A DNA stretch of 64,000 bases from Portunus trituberculatus (GCF_017591435.1 NC_059257.1:1548826-1612825); one strand, 5' to 3'. Shown: positions 9,088-20,118, counted from the first letter of the stretch. Notes: generated by a model from the letters alone, not told the origin. A program made the numbers and translations.

Positions 9088-12000
9088 AATTATAAAAAAA
9101 CTGAAAACAATAAAACCAATACAATTAAAAGTTGATAAAACACTAAAAGTACAACAAAATCGAATAAAATATCAAAATACATAAATAAAATTCTAAAATT
9201 CACAAATAAGGGAGAAGGCCAGCCTCTCCCAAAAAAACCGAATAAATCATGGCCAAGGGCCAGACACGCTGGTCCAAGGACCTGATAGAGGTGATAGACA
9301 CCGCTATCTCTACTGCGACAGCGGTAGAGGTAGCGGTGTCGCAGGTCTAGTAAACTAGGGCACTCCACAAGTAGGTGCCGTACTGTGAGTGGCACCAGGC
9401 AGTCTTCACAGTAAGGTTGAAGGTCCCTGGTCAGCAGGTACCTATTTGTAAGGTACGTGTGACCTATACGTAATCGCGCCAATAAAGTCTGTGCACGGCG
9501 ATCCCGGACATGGGAGTGTATCCACTGAGGGAGAGTGGAAGTAGTGATCTCTCCCATTTTCGAGGTTGCGACCCCCGTTAGCCATCTCCTCTGCCATATT
9601 GCTGCGACCGTCTTACGAATAAGATCAAATACATCTCGAAACGGAACAGAGGCAGGAGATGGAGCGCGACTTGCTGCGTGTTCATTCCTGGAACACCTAC
9701 ATGACCAGGGACCCAACAGAACCCAACACGATATCCTCTTTTGGTAAGTAGATAAAGCAACTCCAGGGCTGATAAAACCAAAGGGTGAAGAGAAATAAAA
9801 GAGGAGAGAGCAGTAAGAGCACTGCGAGAGTCACTAAAAATTGTAAAACACGAAACCGGGAGAGTAAAAATAATCTGTAAAGCTAGGACTATGGCAGAGA
9901 GCTCCGCAGTAAAGACGGAGGCTACCGAAGGAAGGCTGCCAAACCGACAAACAGAGGGGAAAACCACAGAAAACCCAACTCCTGCATCAGATTTGGAACC
10001 ATCAGTAAAAACAGGGATGTCATTAGAATGGATAAAAAAGTGTTTTAAAAATCCGTGTGTGGGACAGAGCTGGCAGGAAATCCTTCTTGCCATCCATGGC
10101 AGGAAGGCATAATGAGGTAACAGGAAGCTGCCAATAACCAACTCGTGGGAGCCGGAAAGAATACACAGGAGTGGGGTCGATAGATAACTCCGCCATGAGA
10201 TTTGCAACACGTAGGCCAAAAGGTTTAGGGAGACTCGGTCGAGTGACATACGCCTGCGAGCGCGAGTCCCGCAACATTGACACACAGGGGACAAAATCAG
10301 GAAGACGGTGCGTGCGAAACCAACACCGGAGCATCGAAGATTGGCGCCGGAGGTCGAGCGGCCAGAAACCAGCATCCACTAGAAGGCTAGGTATTGGAGA
10401 TGTCCGAAATGATGATGCACGGGGTCAAGCGTGCGTAGTCGTGCATCTGTTGCGGATGAGTAGATCTCACAGCCGTATTCCTGCTTCGGAAGTATGAGTG
10501 TACGGTGAAGCAACAGCAACGTGTCCCTGTCCGCACCCCAAGAGGTATGACTTAAAACCCGAAGGGATAGTGCCTGCCGACAAGACGACTTAAGAGAGCG
10601 GAAATGGGGAACCCAGGTGAGACGGTTGTCAAATAAAAGGCCAAGATATCGAGTCGCCTCCACGCATGAGAGGCGTCTATTGCCGAGGTATAAATCCGGG
10701 TCTGGATGGACACCACGGTTGTGACAAAAATGCATGGCTACGGTCTTCGAGGTGGAGAATCGAAAACCGTTCATGTTGGCCCAACTGGACACCCTATTGA
10801 TCGCCAGTTGGAGCTTGCGCTCAATCAGTGACATCCTAGCAGTAGTAAAAGATGCACAAGTCGTCCACATATAAAGAACTGTGAACGCCATCCGGTAGAG
10901 TATCTATAACACCATTTATTGCAACTGCGAATAGCGTAACACTAAGAATACTTCCCTGTGGGACACCGTCATTTAAAGCTGTAGCATCGGAGAGAACACT
11001 CCCAACTCGAACCCGTAAAAACGTCTGGATAAAACTGCTGGATAAAAATAGGAAGGTGGCCACGAAGGCCAAAATTAAACAAAGACTGTAAAATGCCATG
11101 ACACCAAGCCGTGTCGTAGGCCTTCTCCAGGTCAAAAAGACTGTTACTTGATGGTGGTGATTAGCGAAGGCCTCACAAATGGAAGACTCTAGGGATAAAA
11201 GAGCATCAGTAGTAGACCTCATCTTTCGGAAGCCGTACTGTACCGATGACAAGTACTTCCCCTCTCCAAATACCACATGAGTCTTATATTTACCATCTTT
11301 TCTAACACTTTACAAATACAGGATGTCAAAGATATAGGACGGTAGTTCGTAGCCTGAGATTATCTTTCCCAGGCTTCGGAAATGGGAGAACCACTGCCAC
11401 AGCCCAAGAAGATGGAAAGTCACCGGTATGCCAAATCATATTATAAAGATTTAATAAAAGTTAAAAGCACTGTCAGACATGTGGCGCAAGAAGGCATAAG
11501 GTATATCATCTGGCCCAGGAGAAGAGTCGTGACACTGGGACAAAGCAGTCCGCAACTCGGAAGCAGAAAGGGACATTATAAGACTCCTCCAGTAGAAGAA
11601 AATTTATGCCGAGAGATTCCATTCTCTGGCGGTGACGTGCGCCCGGGCTGCAGGATGCCTCTGGGAAACACTGGCAAAGTGCTCCGCGAAGAGGTCGGCG
11701 ACATTCTAGGGTCTGCCACCGTTCGCCCAGCAGACAACAAAACTGGTGGGGAAGGAGCAGAATACTTCCCAGCAATTCGGCGGACTTTGTTGAAGACATC
11801 CGTAAGAGGGGTGCGGACGTTTATGGAAGAGACATAGGCTTTCCACGAGGCTCTTTGTGCCTCTTTCAAAACGCGGCGGGCCTGAGCTCGGCAGCGCCGA
11901 AAAGCTTCCAGGCACTGCGGGTCCCCACGATGACGCCGGAGACGAGAGAAAGCCGCCCAGTTGCACAGCTTTAGTGCATGCTGCGTTACACCAAGGAACG

Positions 12001-12850
12001 GGACGCTTAGTAAAGCGACCTGACGTCCTAGGGATTGTCTGAAGCGCTACTGAAATAAAAAAAAATCGGTAAAATAATCAACAGCCTCAGCACAAGTAGA
12101 AAAGTCAGCCAACGAACGGATAAAAAAGCTAAGGTCTGTGAATCGAAGCCAATCTGCCTTGTCTAAAACCCAGCGTGGGGGCCGGGACTGTGGCTCAGTG
12201 TTCACAGATTGTAATAAAATCGGAAAGTGGTCACTACCGTAAAAATCTGGTAGGACCCGCAAGTTAAAATCAAGGAAAGAATTAGATGTACAAAGAGAAA
12301 GATCGATAGCTGTAAAAGTCCCAGTAGGACTGTGGAAATGTGTAACATCCCAAGAATTTAAAACCTCTAATCCCTCATCCTCAATAAAAGAACCGATTAA
12401 AACCCCACGAGGATTACTAGCACCTTCATCCCACAATGGGTGACGGCCGTGAAAGTCTCCCAACAAAGAAAAGGCGGAGTCAGCTGACGCACCAGGCCGT
12501 CAAGCTCACCCCTGGAGACAGGAAGCTGAGGAGGGAGATATAAACTGCAGATGGTGTACAGTCGTCCCATACAGATCTTAACAGCAACCACCTGAAGGGG
12601 AGAGTTAAGTTGTAACGGGATAACAGGTATATCCTGACGGACTAGAATAGCTGTGCCACCGTGGTGGCCCTGGTCAGGGAAAGGAGTACTAAAAAAGGCA
12701 CGATAGCCAGGAGGACTAGAATAAGTACTATCACCTAGCATAGTCTCCTTGTAGAGCTACACAGGCTGGAGAGAACTCCGACAGCAAAGCTCGGAGTTCC
12801 CCCCACGAGGCGCGAAGGCCTCTACAGTTCCACTGTAGAAGCTTGAAGAT
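9088..12850 (-). pseudogene. LINE I-1 ORF2: endonuclease, reverse transcriptase, RNase H
   Basis: Read downwards: an APE-type endonuclease (about 12741-12047; GGTAILVRQDIPV, NGRHPLWDEGASN-like, then YGSDHFPIL), then an RT region (about 11870-10380) with QYGFRKMRSTTDALL, NDGVPQGSILSVTLF, the catalytic SLYVDDLCIF, and WGADRDTLLLLHRT. RNase H follows (about 10010-9600) with FTDGSKSDAG, FTAELSAI, FSDSRSAL and WVPGHVGVPG. A Cys/His-rich tail (YCEDCLVPLTVRHLLVECP) resembles the zinc-finger-like end of such proteins. Frameshifts occur near 12430, 11870-11276, 10860, 10377 and 9640. The catalytic residues remain readable, but no single ORF spans the protein. Confidence 0.85.
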
Positions 12851-12852
12851 GA

Positions 12853-14713
12853 CTATTTAGGTGCAGTGGACGGGCGAGCCTTTTGAAGGGGCTGCCTGAC
12901 TAGAAATAATTAACCGACGAGAAGACACCGGGAGTTGTGATGTGCCGGGTCGTTGGACCGCTGCCTTTCTGCTTGGCGGAGAGTGATGAGAACCATCATC
13001 ACTCCTACCGGTCCTCGGAGGACGAGGGTCAGGCTGGACTCCACTTTTTGACACAGCGGGTCCGCAAGGGACGGCTGTGACAATATCATCGGACGTCTCC
13101 ATGTTAAAACCGTCCTCATCACAAGAAGTCTGATCTGGGACGGAGCGCGTCACAGGAGGCTGGACAGAAACTACTGGAGCTACCATTGCAGAGCGGTCCC
13201 TGGAGGACTCACGATCGTGTGCACCGGGAGAAACCTTAGATTGCTTAGGCTGAGCAAATCTATCGACTCCGCAGAGCCGCGGTGCCGTTTGGTCATGCCC
13301 TTCAAAGGCTTAGGCGATGGAGGAGGCAAATGGACATCAACTACATGGGTAAGTTTGGTCAAGTCCGTATTATTCTCGTCGCTTCTTACAGGTGACTCAA
13401 CTGAGTCATCAGACAAAAGGGCAAACCTATTGGCCAAATGAACAGGACCACCCGCCCCAACAGAGCGAGAGGTAGCAGAAGTGGTTGTTTTTGGACCGGC
13501 AGACTCAACTGAAGTGCGTGCGGCCAATGAAGCATAAGATGTCGCACCAGTACCGTCCTTCTGGCGGTACAGGAGTTCACGGCGGGCGCTACCGAGGCTA
13601 ATAAACTGACTATTAGCTAGCTGTAGAATGTCCTGCTCCAGGCGATACCTAGGGCATTGCCTGGAACGTACCTGGTGAGTATCACGGCAATGAAAGCAAT
13701 AAGCAGCAGCATTGCAATGCTCCTCAGAATGTGAGTCTAGTGCAGAGCAATTACCACATCGGGAAGCTTCTTTGCAGGAGCTTTTGCCGTGACCGTAGCT
13801 GTAGCACAGGAAACATTGAAGAGAACGGGAAATAAAGCGCCTCACCCTAAAATTAATAGGTCCGATATTAACACGGTCAGGAAGGGTGGAACCAAAAAAG
13901 GTGAGGAGGACCATGTTGGAGGAGTTCCTCATCTTTGTCACCTTTTGGACTGAGCTAGGACACATTGCTAGTATTTCCTCATCATGGAATTCATAAAGAT
14001 CCTGACTGTACACACAACCTTTACTGTAATTAAAGGTGGGATGTGCCTTTATAATCTCAAACATGCTGTCAGAAGGACATGGTAGATGTTGCAACATCCT
14101 TGCCTGCGTGATATTTTTCGCTCGCACTAACACCCCTTCCCGTATTTCTTGAGGTTTCCCTCAGGAATCGTGCCGATCTCTTTGGACAAGTACCGTGAGG
14201 CGAGGATGAAATACCCGCGCCCATTTCTGTAGTATCTGGCGGACTTTAGGAACTGAATTCTCTGAATAGTTGCCAAAAAGATTTGGGATGTAGTCCGTGT
14301 CACTGTCCGAAATATTGCGAGTGGAGAAGTTCTGTCTTAAAGCCAGAGCCAGCAAGGGGTAGGGAAGCTACATGTTCATAAGCCAGACGGGCTTCGACAC
14401 ATGACAGAAAAGTTACATAGCAGCGGTTAGAAGGAAAGTCCTTATCATAAACAAGTCGAATGCGAACAACCGTGCCATACACCTTGAGAAGTGAGTGCAA
14501 GGCGTGATAAGAAAATGATGGGTTAACATTTACCATCACAAGGGAGTCATATGCAGCAGAAATACGTCCCTCAGAAGAACTCCCAGAACAGGAGACTGCT
14601 GCAGGAGGCTCTTGTGGAGGGGAATCCTCCTTCCCACTCAGACCTGAAGATGACGTCTCGCGGGCCAGGTCAGCCACCTCACGAGAACCTGATAGTTTTT
14701 TGTGTTTCACCAT
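12853..14713 (-). pseudogene. LINE I-1 ORF1: nucleic-acid-binding Gag-like protein
   Basis: Starts MVKHKKLSGSREVADLA at 14713. The first part contains an RRM-like fold (VNVNPSFSYHALHSLLKVYG ... RIRLVYDKDF ... CYVTFLSC). It is followed by three Cys/His knuckles at about 13830-13650 (CFLCYSYGHGKSSC, CGNCSALDSHSEEHC, CFHCRDTHQVRSRQC). The C-terminal third is low-complexity and Ser/Pro-rich. Such ORF1 proteins coat LINE RNA. Frameshifts near 14340 and 14160 break it, and a long uninterrupted stretch remains at 13180-14133. The + strand copy at 29100-30997 aligns throughout. Confidence 0.8.
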
Positions 14714-15161
14714 ATATATAAAGTTACACAAAAATGGCTCCAGGGGCAAGGGAAACCACCTACTGGGACTACAATGGGAGGGAGCGCTGGCTGCCGTGGA
14801 CGGGGTACCTCGTCCCCATGCGGACCAGTCGTTTTAAAAACAGGCCCCACATGATACGAATGTTTGTCCACGACAGAGCTGAGACCCCCCTCCCAAAGCA
14901 TCCCAGCCTGGACACCCAACCATCCAGCACAGGACGGCCCCTATTGGGCGATCCCTCCAGCGGGTGGCTCCGCTGGTCCACTGGCAGCCTACGTAGGAAC
15001 CATTTAGTCTGGCCCCTCACTGGCGACCTTACTAGCATGGGTAGCCCTCTCCCCCTTGAAAGGGCAGAGCAGGGGCCTACGCCCCCTCTAGCCTAGCTCG
15101 CCAGGTCACAGGGGCACGCAAGCCCCCCCCCCACCACGACAAGGCGGTTCCCATCTGGGGG

Positions 15162-16875
15162 GGAAGGTCTGGGCGGCGTTGCGAAGACCGAAGTTCATAA
15201 AGGGGTATTCGAACAATCCGAAAGGCGTAATCACCGCGGTCTTCGGAACGTCGTCCTCTGCCACAGGAATCTGGTGGAACGCTCGCAGGAGGTCGATCTT
15301 CGAGAAGATAGACTTGCCATGGAGCTTGGTGTGGAAGTCCAGCACGTGGGGGATGGGGTATCTGTCGGGCCGGGTCATGGCGTTAAGGGCCCTGTAATCC
15401 CCGCAAGCTCGCCATTCTCCATCCTGGGCCTTGGGCACCATGTGAAATGGCGACGCCCAGTTGCTGTCAGACGGGTGCACAATGCCTTCCTCCAGCATGA
15501 GGTCAAACTCCTTGCGCGCAGCGTGAAGACGTTCCGGGGGCAGCCGCCGGGGCCGAACGAAGCACGGAGGACCAGTTGTCACGATGGAGTGCTGTACCCC
15601 GTGTTGGACCCGAGGTGGGGCGGACTGTGGGGATGTAAGGAGGGGAAACTCCTTGAGGAGGGCCTCGAACTGCGTCGCTTGGCGGAGGGTGGTGAGGGAC
15701 GGCGTCGGCTGCGCGCAGGGCTCTGCGTGGATGATAGTGGCCGAGGGCTGGTGCAGGAGGCATCTGCGGCGTGGATCCACCAGGAGGTCGTGAGCAGCGA
15801 GAAAATTCATCCCCAGGATTGCCTGTTCCACGTCCGCCACCACAAATGCCCACGGGAAACGGCTGCCGGGCAGGAGGGCCACGCGACGCGTCTGGGTCCC
15901 ATACGTCGCGATTGGGGTGCGGTTGGCGGCCAGGAGGTCGTACGCTGTACGGGGTTGGGCGCGGTGGTCAGTGTTCGCTGCCGGAACCACACTCACCTCT
16001 GCCCCGGAATCCACCAGAAAACGGGCCCCGGAGCAAATGTCTCTCACCCAGAGAAGCGGGCGCTGGCTGGCGGGAAACCACTCTGGGTGCTGCGGCGGAG
16101 GTGACGGCGCCGGGGAGTCAGAAGAGGTGGGAGTGGGCTGACGGGGCCCCGGCGGCGGGACCGAGGCAAAGCCCTCCGCGGGCTGCGGAAGAGCGGGCGG
16201 CCAGTAGGGGTGCCTAGCGCCGACCGAAGGCTGCGAAGGGGCGCACCCAGCTGAGACTCGCAGATGGGTGGGCGGCGCGGAAGCCCGGCCACCAGTAGGC
16301 TGCAGGCGTGATGGTGGAGGAGACGGGGCTCGGCCATCCCGGGACCGCTGCTTCGCCGGCGGGGACGACGTTTGGGCGATAGTTGGCCGTCCAGGGGACG
16401 CAGGCGCGTCGTTGCCGCCCATGGAACACTGCAGGGCCAGCAGCGGAGGCGGTGCAGGTTCCGTGGGTTCCGGGGCAGGCTGTACAGCTGGCGTAGACAA
16501 GGCGGAGATAGGGCGGCGGGGCAAAGACGAGGAAGAGAGGCGGGGGCGGGCAATGGTGTTAGCGGCCCCGCCCGCCCCGTTTCCCTGGCCGGGCCAAGCA
16601 CATGGCGGTCGGCAGCTGCGTGCCTCCTCCCCGAAACGCCTGTGGTAGAAACAGACCCCAGCGTCCGTCTGGGTAGGAGAGCGAGCGAGCAGAGCTTCCA
16701 GGCGCCGCAGGGAGGCCTCCACCGAAGCAAGGCGGGTCTCAGTGGAGCTGGGCACTGCAGCCAGGGGTGGGTTACGGCGAGCCAACGAGGTCACCGCCGC
16801 CTGTTGCTGGAGGACGTGGAGAGAGAAAGAGAGATTCCGCTGGTATGGTTTGCTGGACCGTTGGGGCCGCGGCAT
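15162..16875 (-). pseudogene. Gypsy-1 gag C-terminus, aspartic protease and RT first half
   Basis: A long frame read downwards from 16875. It holds a coiled segment, a Cys/His motif (CFYHRRFGEEARSCRPPC), a Pro/Ser-rich linker, a retropepsin-like protease (FLVDSGAEVSVVP, later AILGMNFLAAHDLLVD), and RT fingers and palm (ASPFHMVPKAQDGEWRACG, DYRALNAMT, KIDLLRAFHQIPV, MNFGLRNAAQTF). It stops only because LINE I-1 interrupts it at 15162-15173. RT continues at 8962. The catalytic Asp of the protease and the first RT aspartate (KIDL) are present. It overlaps the gag frame above in a different frame. Confidence 0.85.
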
Positions 16876-17419
16876 TGACGGCGCACAGGCAGGCCGGGGC
16901 GAGGATCTGCTGGGGGGGCGACACCACGTGGGCCTCGTGCACTCTGTCCACGAGGGCCGAGAATTCCTCCAAAGAGAGGGCCTGTGGGGCAGCCACCAGC
17001 TGGAGACAGACAGGCTGTGGCAGGAGAGAGGAGAGTTTGTGGCGCACCATCTCCGACCACGGGAACCCTGCCGCCCTGTTCAGGACGGACAACCTCGCCA
17101 GGAGTACCGACGGGTGGCCGCCGTCGTACCGGGCTGAGTCAAGTTCGGCGAAACAGGCTTCGCGGGACCGCCCAAAGGCCCCCGTGATGGCCGATTTAAG
17201 GGCGCCATACCTGTCTGCCTCCGGCGGGTTGGAGAGGACACTGTACAGACGAGCGACCACTTCTGAGGGGAGTGCCCCCACAACTGTCTGGTATCGCTGG
17301 AGGTCAGGGAGGTCCGCGCCGGCCCACACAGCTTCGAGATGCAGGAACCAGGCCTCGACATCATAGGTGAAGGGCGGCACACGCAATATGTCACTGAATG
17401 CACTGCACTGCTCCATCAT
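16772..17419 (-). pseudogene. Gypsy-1 gag (capsid-like N-terminal part)
   Basis: Starts at the methionine at 17419, about 30 bp after the 5' LTR and primer-binding site. The sequence PPFTYDVEAWFLHLEAVWAGA, then GALPSEVVARLYSVL and ALKSAITGAFGRS, is characteristic of arthropod Gypsy Gag capsid regions. About 216 codons are open before a frame change, and the remainder of Gag, including its Cys/His motif, continues in the overlapping frame of the protease ORF (offset +1). The overlap of about 104 bp is more likely a frameshift mutation within gag than a programmed shift, because the zinc motif lies beyond it. Confidence 0.75.
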
Positions 17420-17431
17420 GCGTCAAGGCTA

Positions 17432-17448
17432 CACTCTCGGGGTCACCA
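17432..17448 (-). promoter_or_regulatory. Gypsy-1 primer-binding site
   Basis: On the element's sense strand TGGTGACCCCGAGAG begins two bases after the LTR end. A TGG start next to an LTR is the usual complement of a tRNA 3' CCA end, used to prime minus-strand DNA synthesis. The tRNA species cannot be named with confidence. Confidence 0.7.
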
Positions 17449-17450
17449 AA

Positions 17451-17718
17451 TGTAGTATTCTCTGACTAGGCAAGACATGGATGGAGAGGTAAACTAGAGA
17501 TGTACATTACTGCTGTTTATTATTGTACACACAAGCGAGCGGAGATGAGTCGAGCGGTGCGTATTTCCCGGAGTTTCGGTGCTGACTGGCGAGTCTTCGG
17601 CTGAACATCCGACCCGTGACCTCACACCATCCAGCTGGGGTCAGGTCACTGCACCTGGCCCGGCTGTTTTCAGGTAGTTCCACACCTGGGCCGGATTAGC
17701 GTGGTGGAAGTAGTAGTG

Positions 17719-17769
<51 letters not shown>

Positions 17770-17823
17770 ATAGTAACAGCAGCAGCAGTAGTAGTAGTAG
17801 CAGTAGTAGTGTGGTTCACTACA
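17451..17823 (-). repeat. 5' LTR of Gypsy-1 (373 bp) with internal TAG microsatellite
   Basis: Begins TGTAGTATTC and ends GTTCACTACA, an inverted TG...CA terminus. On the element's strand it contains an AATAAA signal (complement of 17516-17521) and a long TAC/TGC trinucleotide tract (17705-17815). Immediately right of 17823 the older Gypsy-2 reading frame resumes (RKFECYL), so the boundary is exact. The partner LTR at 3695-3789 shares only the outer about 95 bp. Confidence 0.85.
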
Positions 17824-18410
17824 GAGGTAGCACTCAAATTTCCTGATCGTGGTGATGATAGCAAGGAACTCCTTCTCGATCATGCTATAGTTCCTTTCAT
17901 GGCTGTCGAATTTGCCTGAATCATAAGCCACGGGATGTAGAATGCCATCTTCCTCTTGGAGAAGGACTGCACCAGAAGTTATTTCACTGGTGTCTGTTTG
18001 CAGGACAATTGATTTAGACTGGGCTGTTGGCCAGCAAGTTTTTAAGTTCCCTGGAGGCTTTCTGGGAATCTGGAGTCCAGCAGTATTTCACGGCCCCACT
18101 AGTGAGTCTTGTTAATGGGGCGGCGAAGTTTGGGTAGAAGCGCCGATAATACTTTGCCGTGCCGAGGAAGCGCCAAAACTCCCTTTTAGTAGTGTGAATT
18201 GGGTACTCTATAACAGCGGCCACGTTGGCTGTCTTAGGTTGTACGCAGCCACTCCCCACCTGGTATTTCAGATAGGTGACGGTGCCACTACCAAAAGTAG
18301 ACTTGGCCAGCTTCACGGTGAGTTTCGCTTCCAGCAGTCTACTAGCACTTCGGTGAGTTGAGCGAGATGTTGCTCCCAGCTATTTGAAAAAATTAGAAGA
18401 TCAACTAAGC
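17824..18410 (-). mobile_element. Gypsy-2 fragment (RT thumb and RNase H), host of Gypsy-1
   Basis: Reverse-strand Gypsy pol sequence: degraded catalytic region (LVDLLIFSNSWEQH), thumb (LAKSTFGSGTVTYLKYQVG, REFWRFLGTAKYYRRFYPNF, PLTRLT), then RNase H (YDSGKFDSHERNYSMIEKEF). A frameshift lies near 18000 and another near 18320. It differs clearly in sequence from Gypsy-1. The coding region stops at the Gypsy-1 LTR at 17823. The part that should follow on the other side of Gypsy-1 is not seen left of 3695. Confidence 0.8.
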
Positions 18411-19009
18411 CGCGGTTACAATAGTCAACATAAACCTTGGATCTTGTCAGTTTTGTTGGATTTGGTCCAATGTTTGACGGAATCCAATAGGATCCTTGGT
18501 GAGACGAGAGTCAAAGAGATACGGTTGGTTTTGTCCAAAGACGAGCATCCAAAGATAAACAATTGTCAAACTATATTATTTGACAAGGAAATTTACAATA
18601 TATAAAAAGAAAAAAATTTGGACATTAAATTTTTGTTTAAGACATGTTTAAATATAATAAAAGCATTGAAATAGGATTAGAAGAGTATCATGTTATTAAA
18701 TATCATAAATCACCCAATTCTCATTTGACTACCATTCTTTTGGCTCCATTTTCGAACACGCTGGTGCTTTGCGTCCCACCTCGTCTCAATAGAGTGGCCT
18801 AGTCAGGTTATTTACTCCCTCTTTTTGGAGCCAAACCTCAAAATTGATTTATTAATACTGCTGTTATCCTTAAAATGTCTACAGTTTTCTGTGAAAACAG
18901 CAAGTTCCTATCCTAATTCCTTATATGTTTAAATCGCCTTTATTTACGCACTTTAAAGGTATCTTTAAATGCCCCGCCACGTGACTTGTCGTTGCTTATG
19001 ATTTTGTAG
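18411..19009. other. Sequence without a recognisable gene
   Basis: AT-rich DNA. A 73-codon open frame at 18384-18605 (+) has no family resemblance I recognise and overlaps the Gypsy-2 edge. No terminal repeats or RNA genes were identified. Confidence 0.35.
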
Positions 19010-19165
19010 CATTTTTTTTTTTATTTATTTATTTTTTTTATCTATTTATTTATTTTCATTTATTTATTTATTTACTTATTTATTTTATTTCATTTATTTA
19101 TTTATCTTTATTTATTTATTTATTTATTTTTTATTTATTTATTTATTTATTATTTATTTATGTTA
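19010..19165. repeat. Imperfect (TTTA)n microsatellite
   Basis: About 150 bp of TTTA/TTTATTTT units with scattered interruptions. Confidence 0.9.
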
Positions 19166-19726
19166 TAGACTTTCATATGGTAACATCAGGACAGAGCGGG
19201 AGGGAGGTATTTTGCCTTGTAGTAGGCTATGAGGTCCGCAGTCACAGGCAGATGATATTTGGACGCTCAGGAGTGCGCCTAACAATTCGCTCAAAGATAT
19301 GATTGGATGGATGCATTTTGTCCAGCCCTGTTATTGGAATTCAAGGTTTATTTTGACTAGTGTAACTGCGGCTTAAGTGAACTAATACACCAGACACTCT
19401 TTGTATTAAGTGGTTCATCTCTTGAACTCGTTTAGTGAAGGGATTTGATAATATCCCATTTCTGTCACAAAAGTTGCCTGTCCAACTCATCAACAAGACC
19501 ATCCATCCGTGGTAAGAGGACGTAGGGCGGCACAGAGGACCAGCCCGTCCTCCGTGGGTACAGAAGAGCTGGGTAGACGCCGAGTGGGGACCGGCCAGTG
19601 GCAGGTAACAGGCCCAGAGAGAAAGAGAGCAGGGCGAGACTGCTCGCGGGCGGGACTTACTGAGCAGGCGACTGACACCCCCTCTGGGCCCCTCACTAAC
19701 TGGGGCAGCTTAAATACCCCTTCCAC
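19166..19726. other. Sequence without a recognisable gene
   Basis: No convincing coding sequence. On the - strand a TATTTAAG box near 19710-19717 lies outside the left arm of the adjacent palindrome. Confidence 0.35.
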
Positions 19727-20040
19727 TTTTTGCAACACTCTGATTGGTTCGCCTCTGGGCCAATCACAGCTACTTTATCCACCTGCCTGGCCATGACTTG
19801 TGGTCTCTCACTTCCTGTCTCTAGGAAAGTACCACCTCACTCCTCAACTATTGCCAGCCCCATGCGCCGTCGCAACACGGCGGCGCGGGGTGGGGGTGGT
19901 CTGGTAGTGATAAGGAGGAAAGTTGGAGTGAGGTGGTATTTTCTAGAGACAGGAAGTGAGAGACCGGAAGTGATAGACACGCAGGTGGATAAGATAGCAG
20001 TGATTGGCCCAGAGGCGAGCCAACAACTGTGTTGCAAAAA
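19727..20040. repeat. 314-bp imperfect palindrome with CCAAT-like boxes in each arm
   Basis: The left arm starts TTTTTGCAACAC and the right arm ends in its complement GTGTTGCAAAAA. Inside, GCCTCTGGGCCAATCAC, TTATCCACCTGC, CTCACTTCCTGTCTCTAG and ACCACCTCACTCC recur in inverted order with a few differences. The centre is a CG-rich spacer (about 19860-19900). Each arm holds an ATTGG/CCAAT pair, and TATA-like boxes lie outside both arms. It could be an inverted pair of LTR or transposon ends or a duplicated promoter. No transcript can be shown. Confidence 0.75.
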
Positions 20041-20118
20041 GGGTTGGCCATCTCTGCCCGTGCGAGTTAGTTGCAGATGTCTTGCCCTGCTCTCCGGTTT
20101 CGTAGCTCGCATTCGCCC

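Larger units (their letters stand above)
8975..15161 (-). mobile_element. LINE I-1, full-length RNase H-bearing LINE with 12-bp target-site duplication
   Basis: A 6187-bp reverse-strand LINE bounded by GGAAGGTCTGGG on both sides. It has a GC-rich 5' UTR (15161 to about 14714), ORF1 with zinc knuckles, and ORF2 with endonuclease, RT and RNase H. The 3' end lacks poly(A) and finishes in ATCC units (AATATCCATCCAT). An RNase H after RT points to the I/LOA/R1-type group. The exact clade cannot be set by eye. Two more copies (I-2, I-3) lie on the + strand at 26856-35488. Several frameshifts make this copy inactive, but its length and exact duplication show a complete insertion. Confidence 0.9.
3695..17823 (-). 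mobile_element. Gypsy-type LTR retrotransposon Gypsy-1, nested with two LINEs
   Basis: A reverse-strand LTR element. Reading right to left it has a 5' LTR (17823-17451), a primer-binding site, gag (17419-16772), protease plus the first half of RT (to 15162), the rest of RT (8962-8318), the end of RNase H and integrase (5546 to about 4300), a C-terminal module, and a partial 3' LTR (3789-3695). The order PR-RT-RH-IN is the Ty3/Gypsy order. LINE D0 (5547-8317) and LINE I-1 (8975-15161) split the coding region. Removing both joins the Gypsy reading frames. It inserted into an older Gypsy (17824-18410). Frameshifts and the damaged 3' LTR make it defunct. Confidence 0.9.

Noticed and set aside
15274..16104. 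276-codon open frame on the + strand
   Set aside because: Shadow of the Gypsy-1 protease-RT frame on the opposite strand in GC-rich sequence. No domain resemblance.
16772..16875. Programmed ribosomal frameshift between Gypsy-1 gag and pol
   Set aside because: The frames overlap with a +1 offset, but the Gag Cys/His motif lies after the overlap, so the shift falls inside gag. A mutation is the simpler reading.
18720..18960. Possible nuclear copy of mitochondrial 16S rRNA (CTGCTGTTATCC-like stretch)
   Set aside because: Only a short conserved-looking string matches. Neighbouring bases do not follow the rRNA sequence as far as I can judge.
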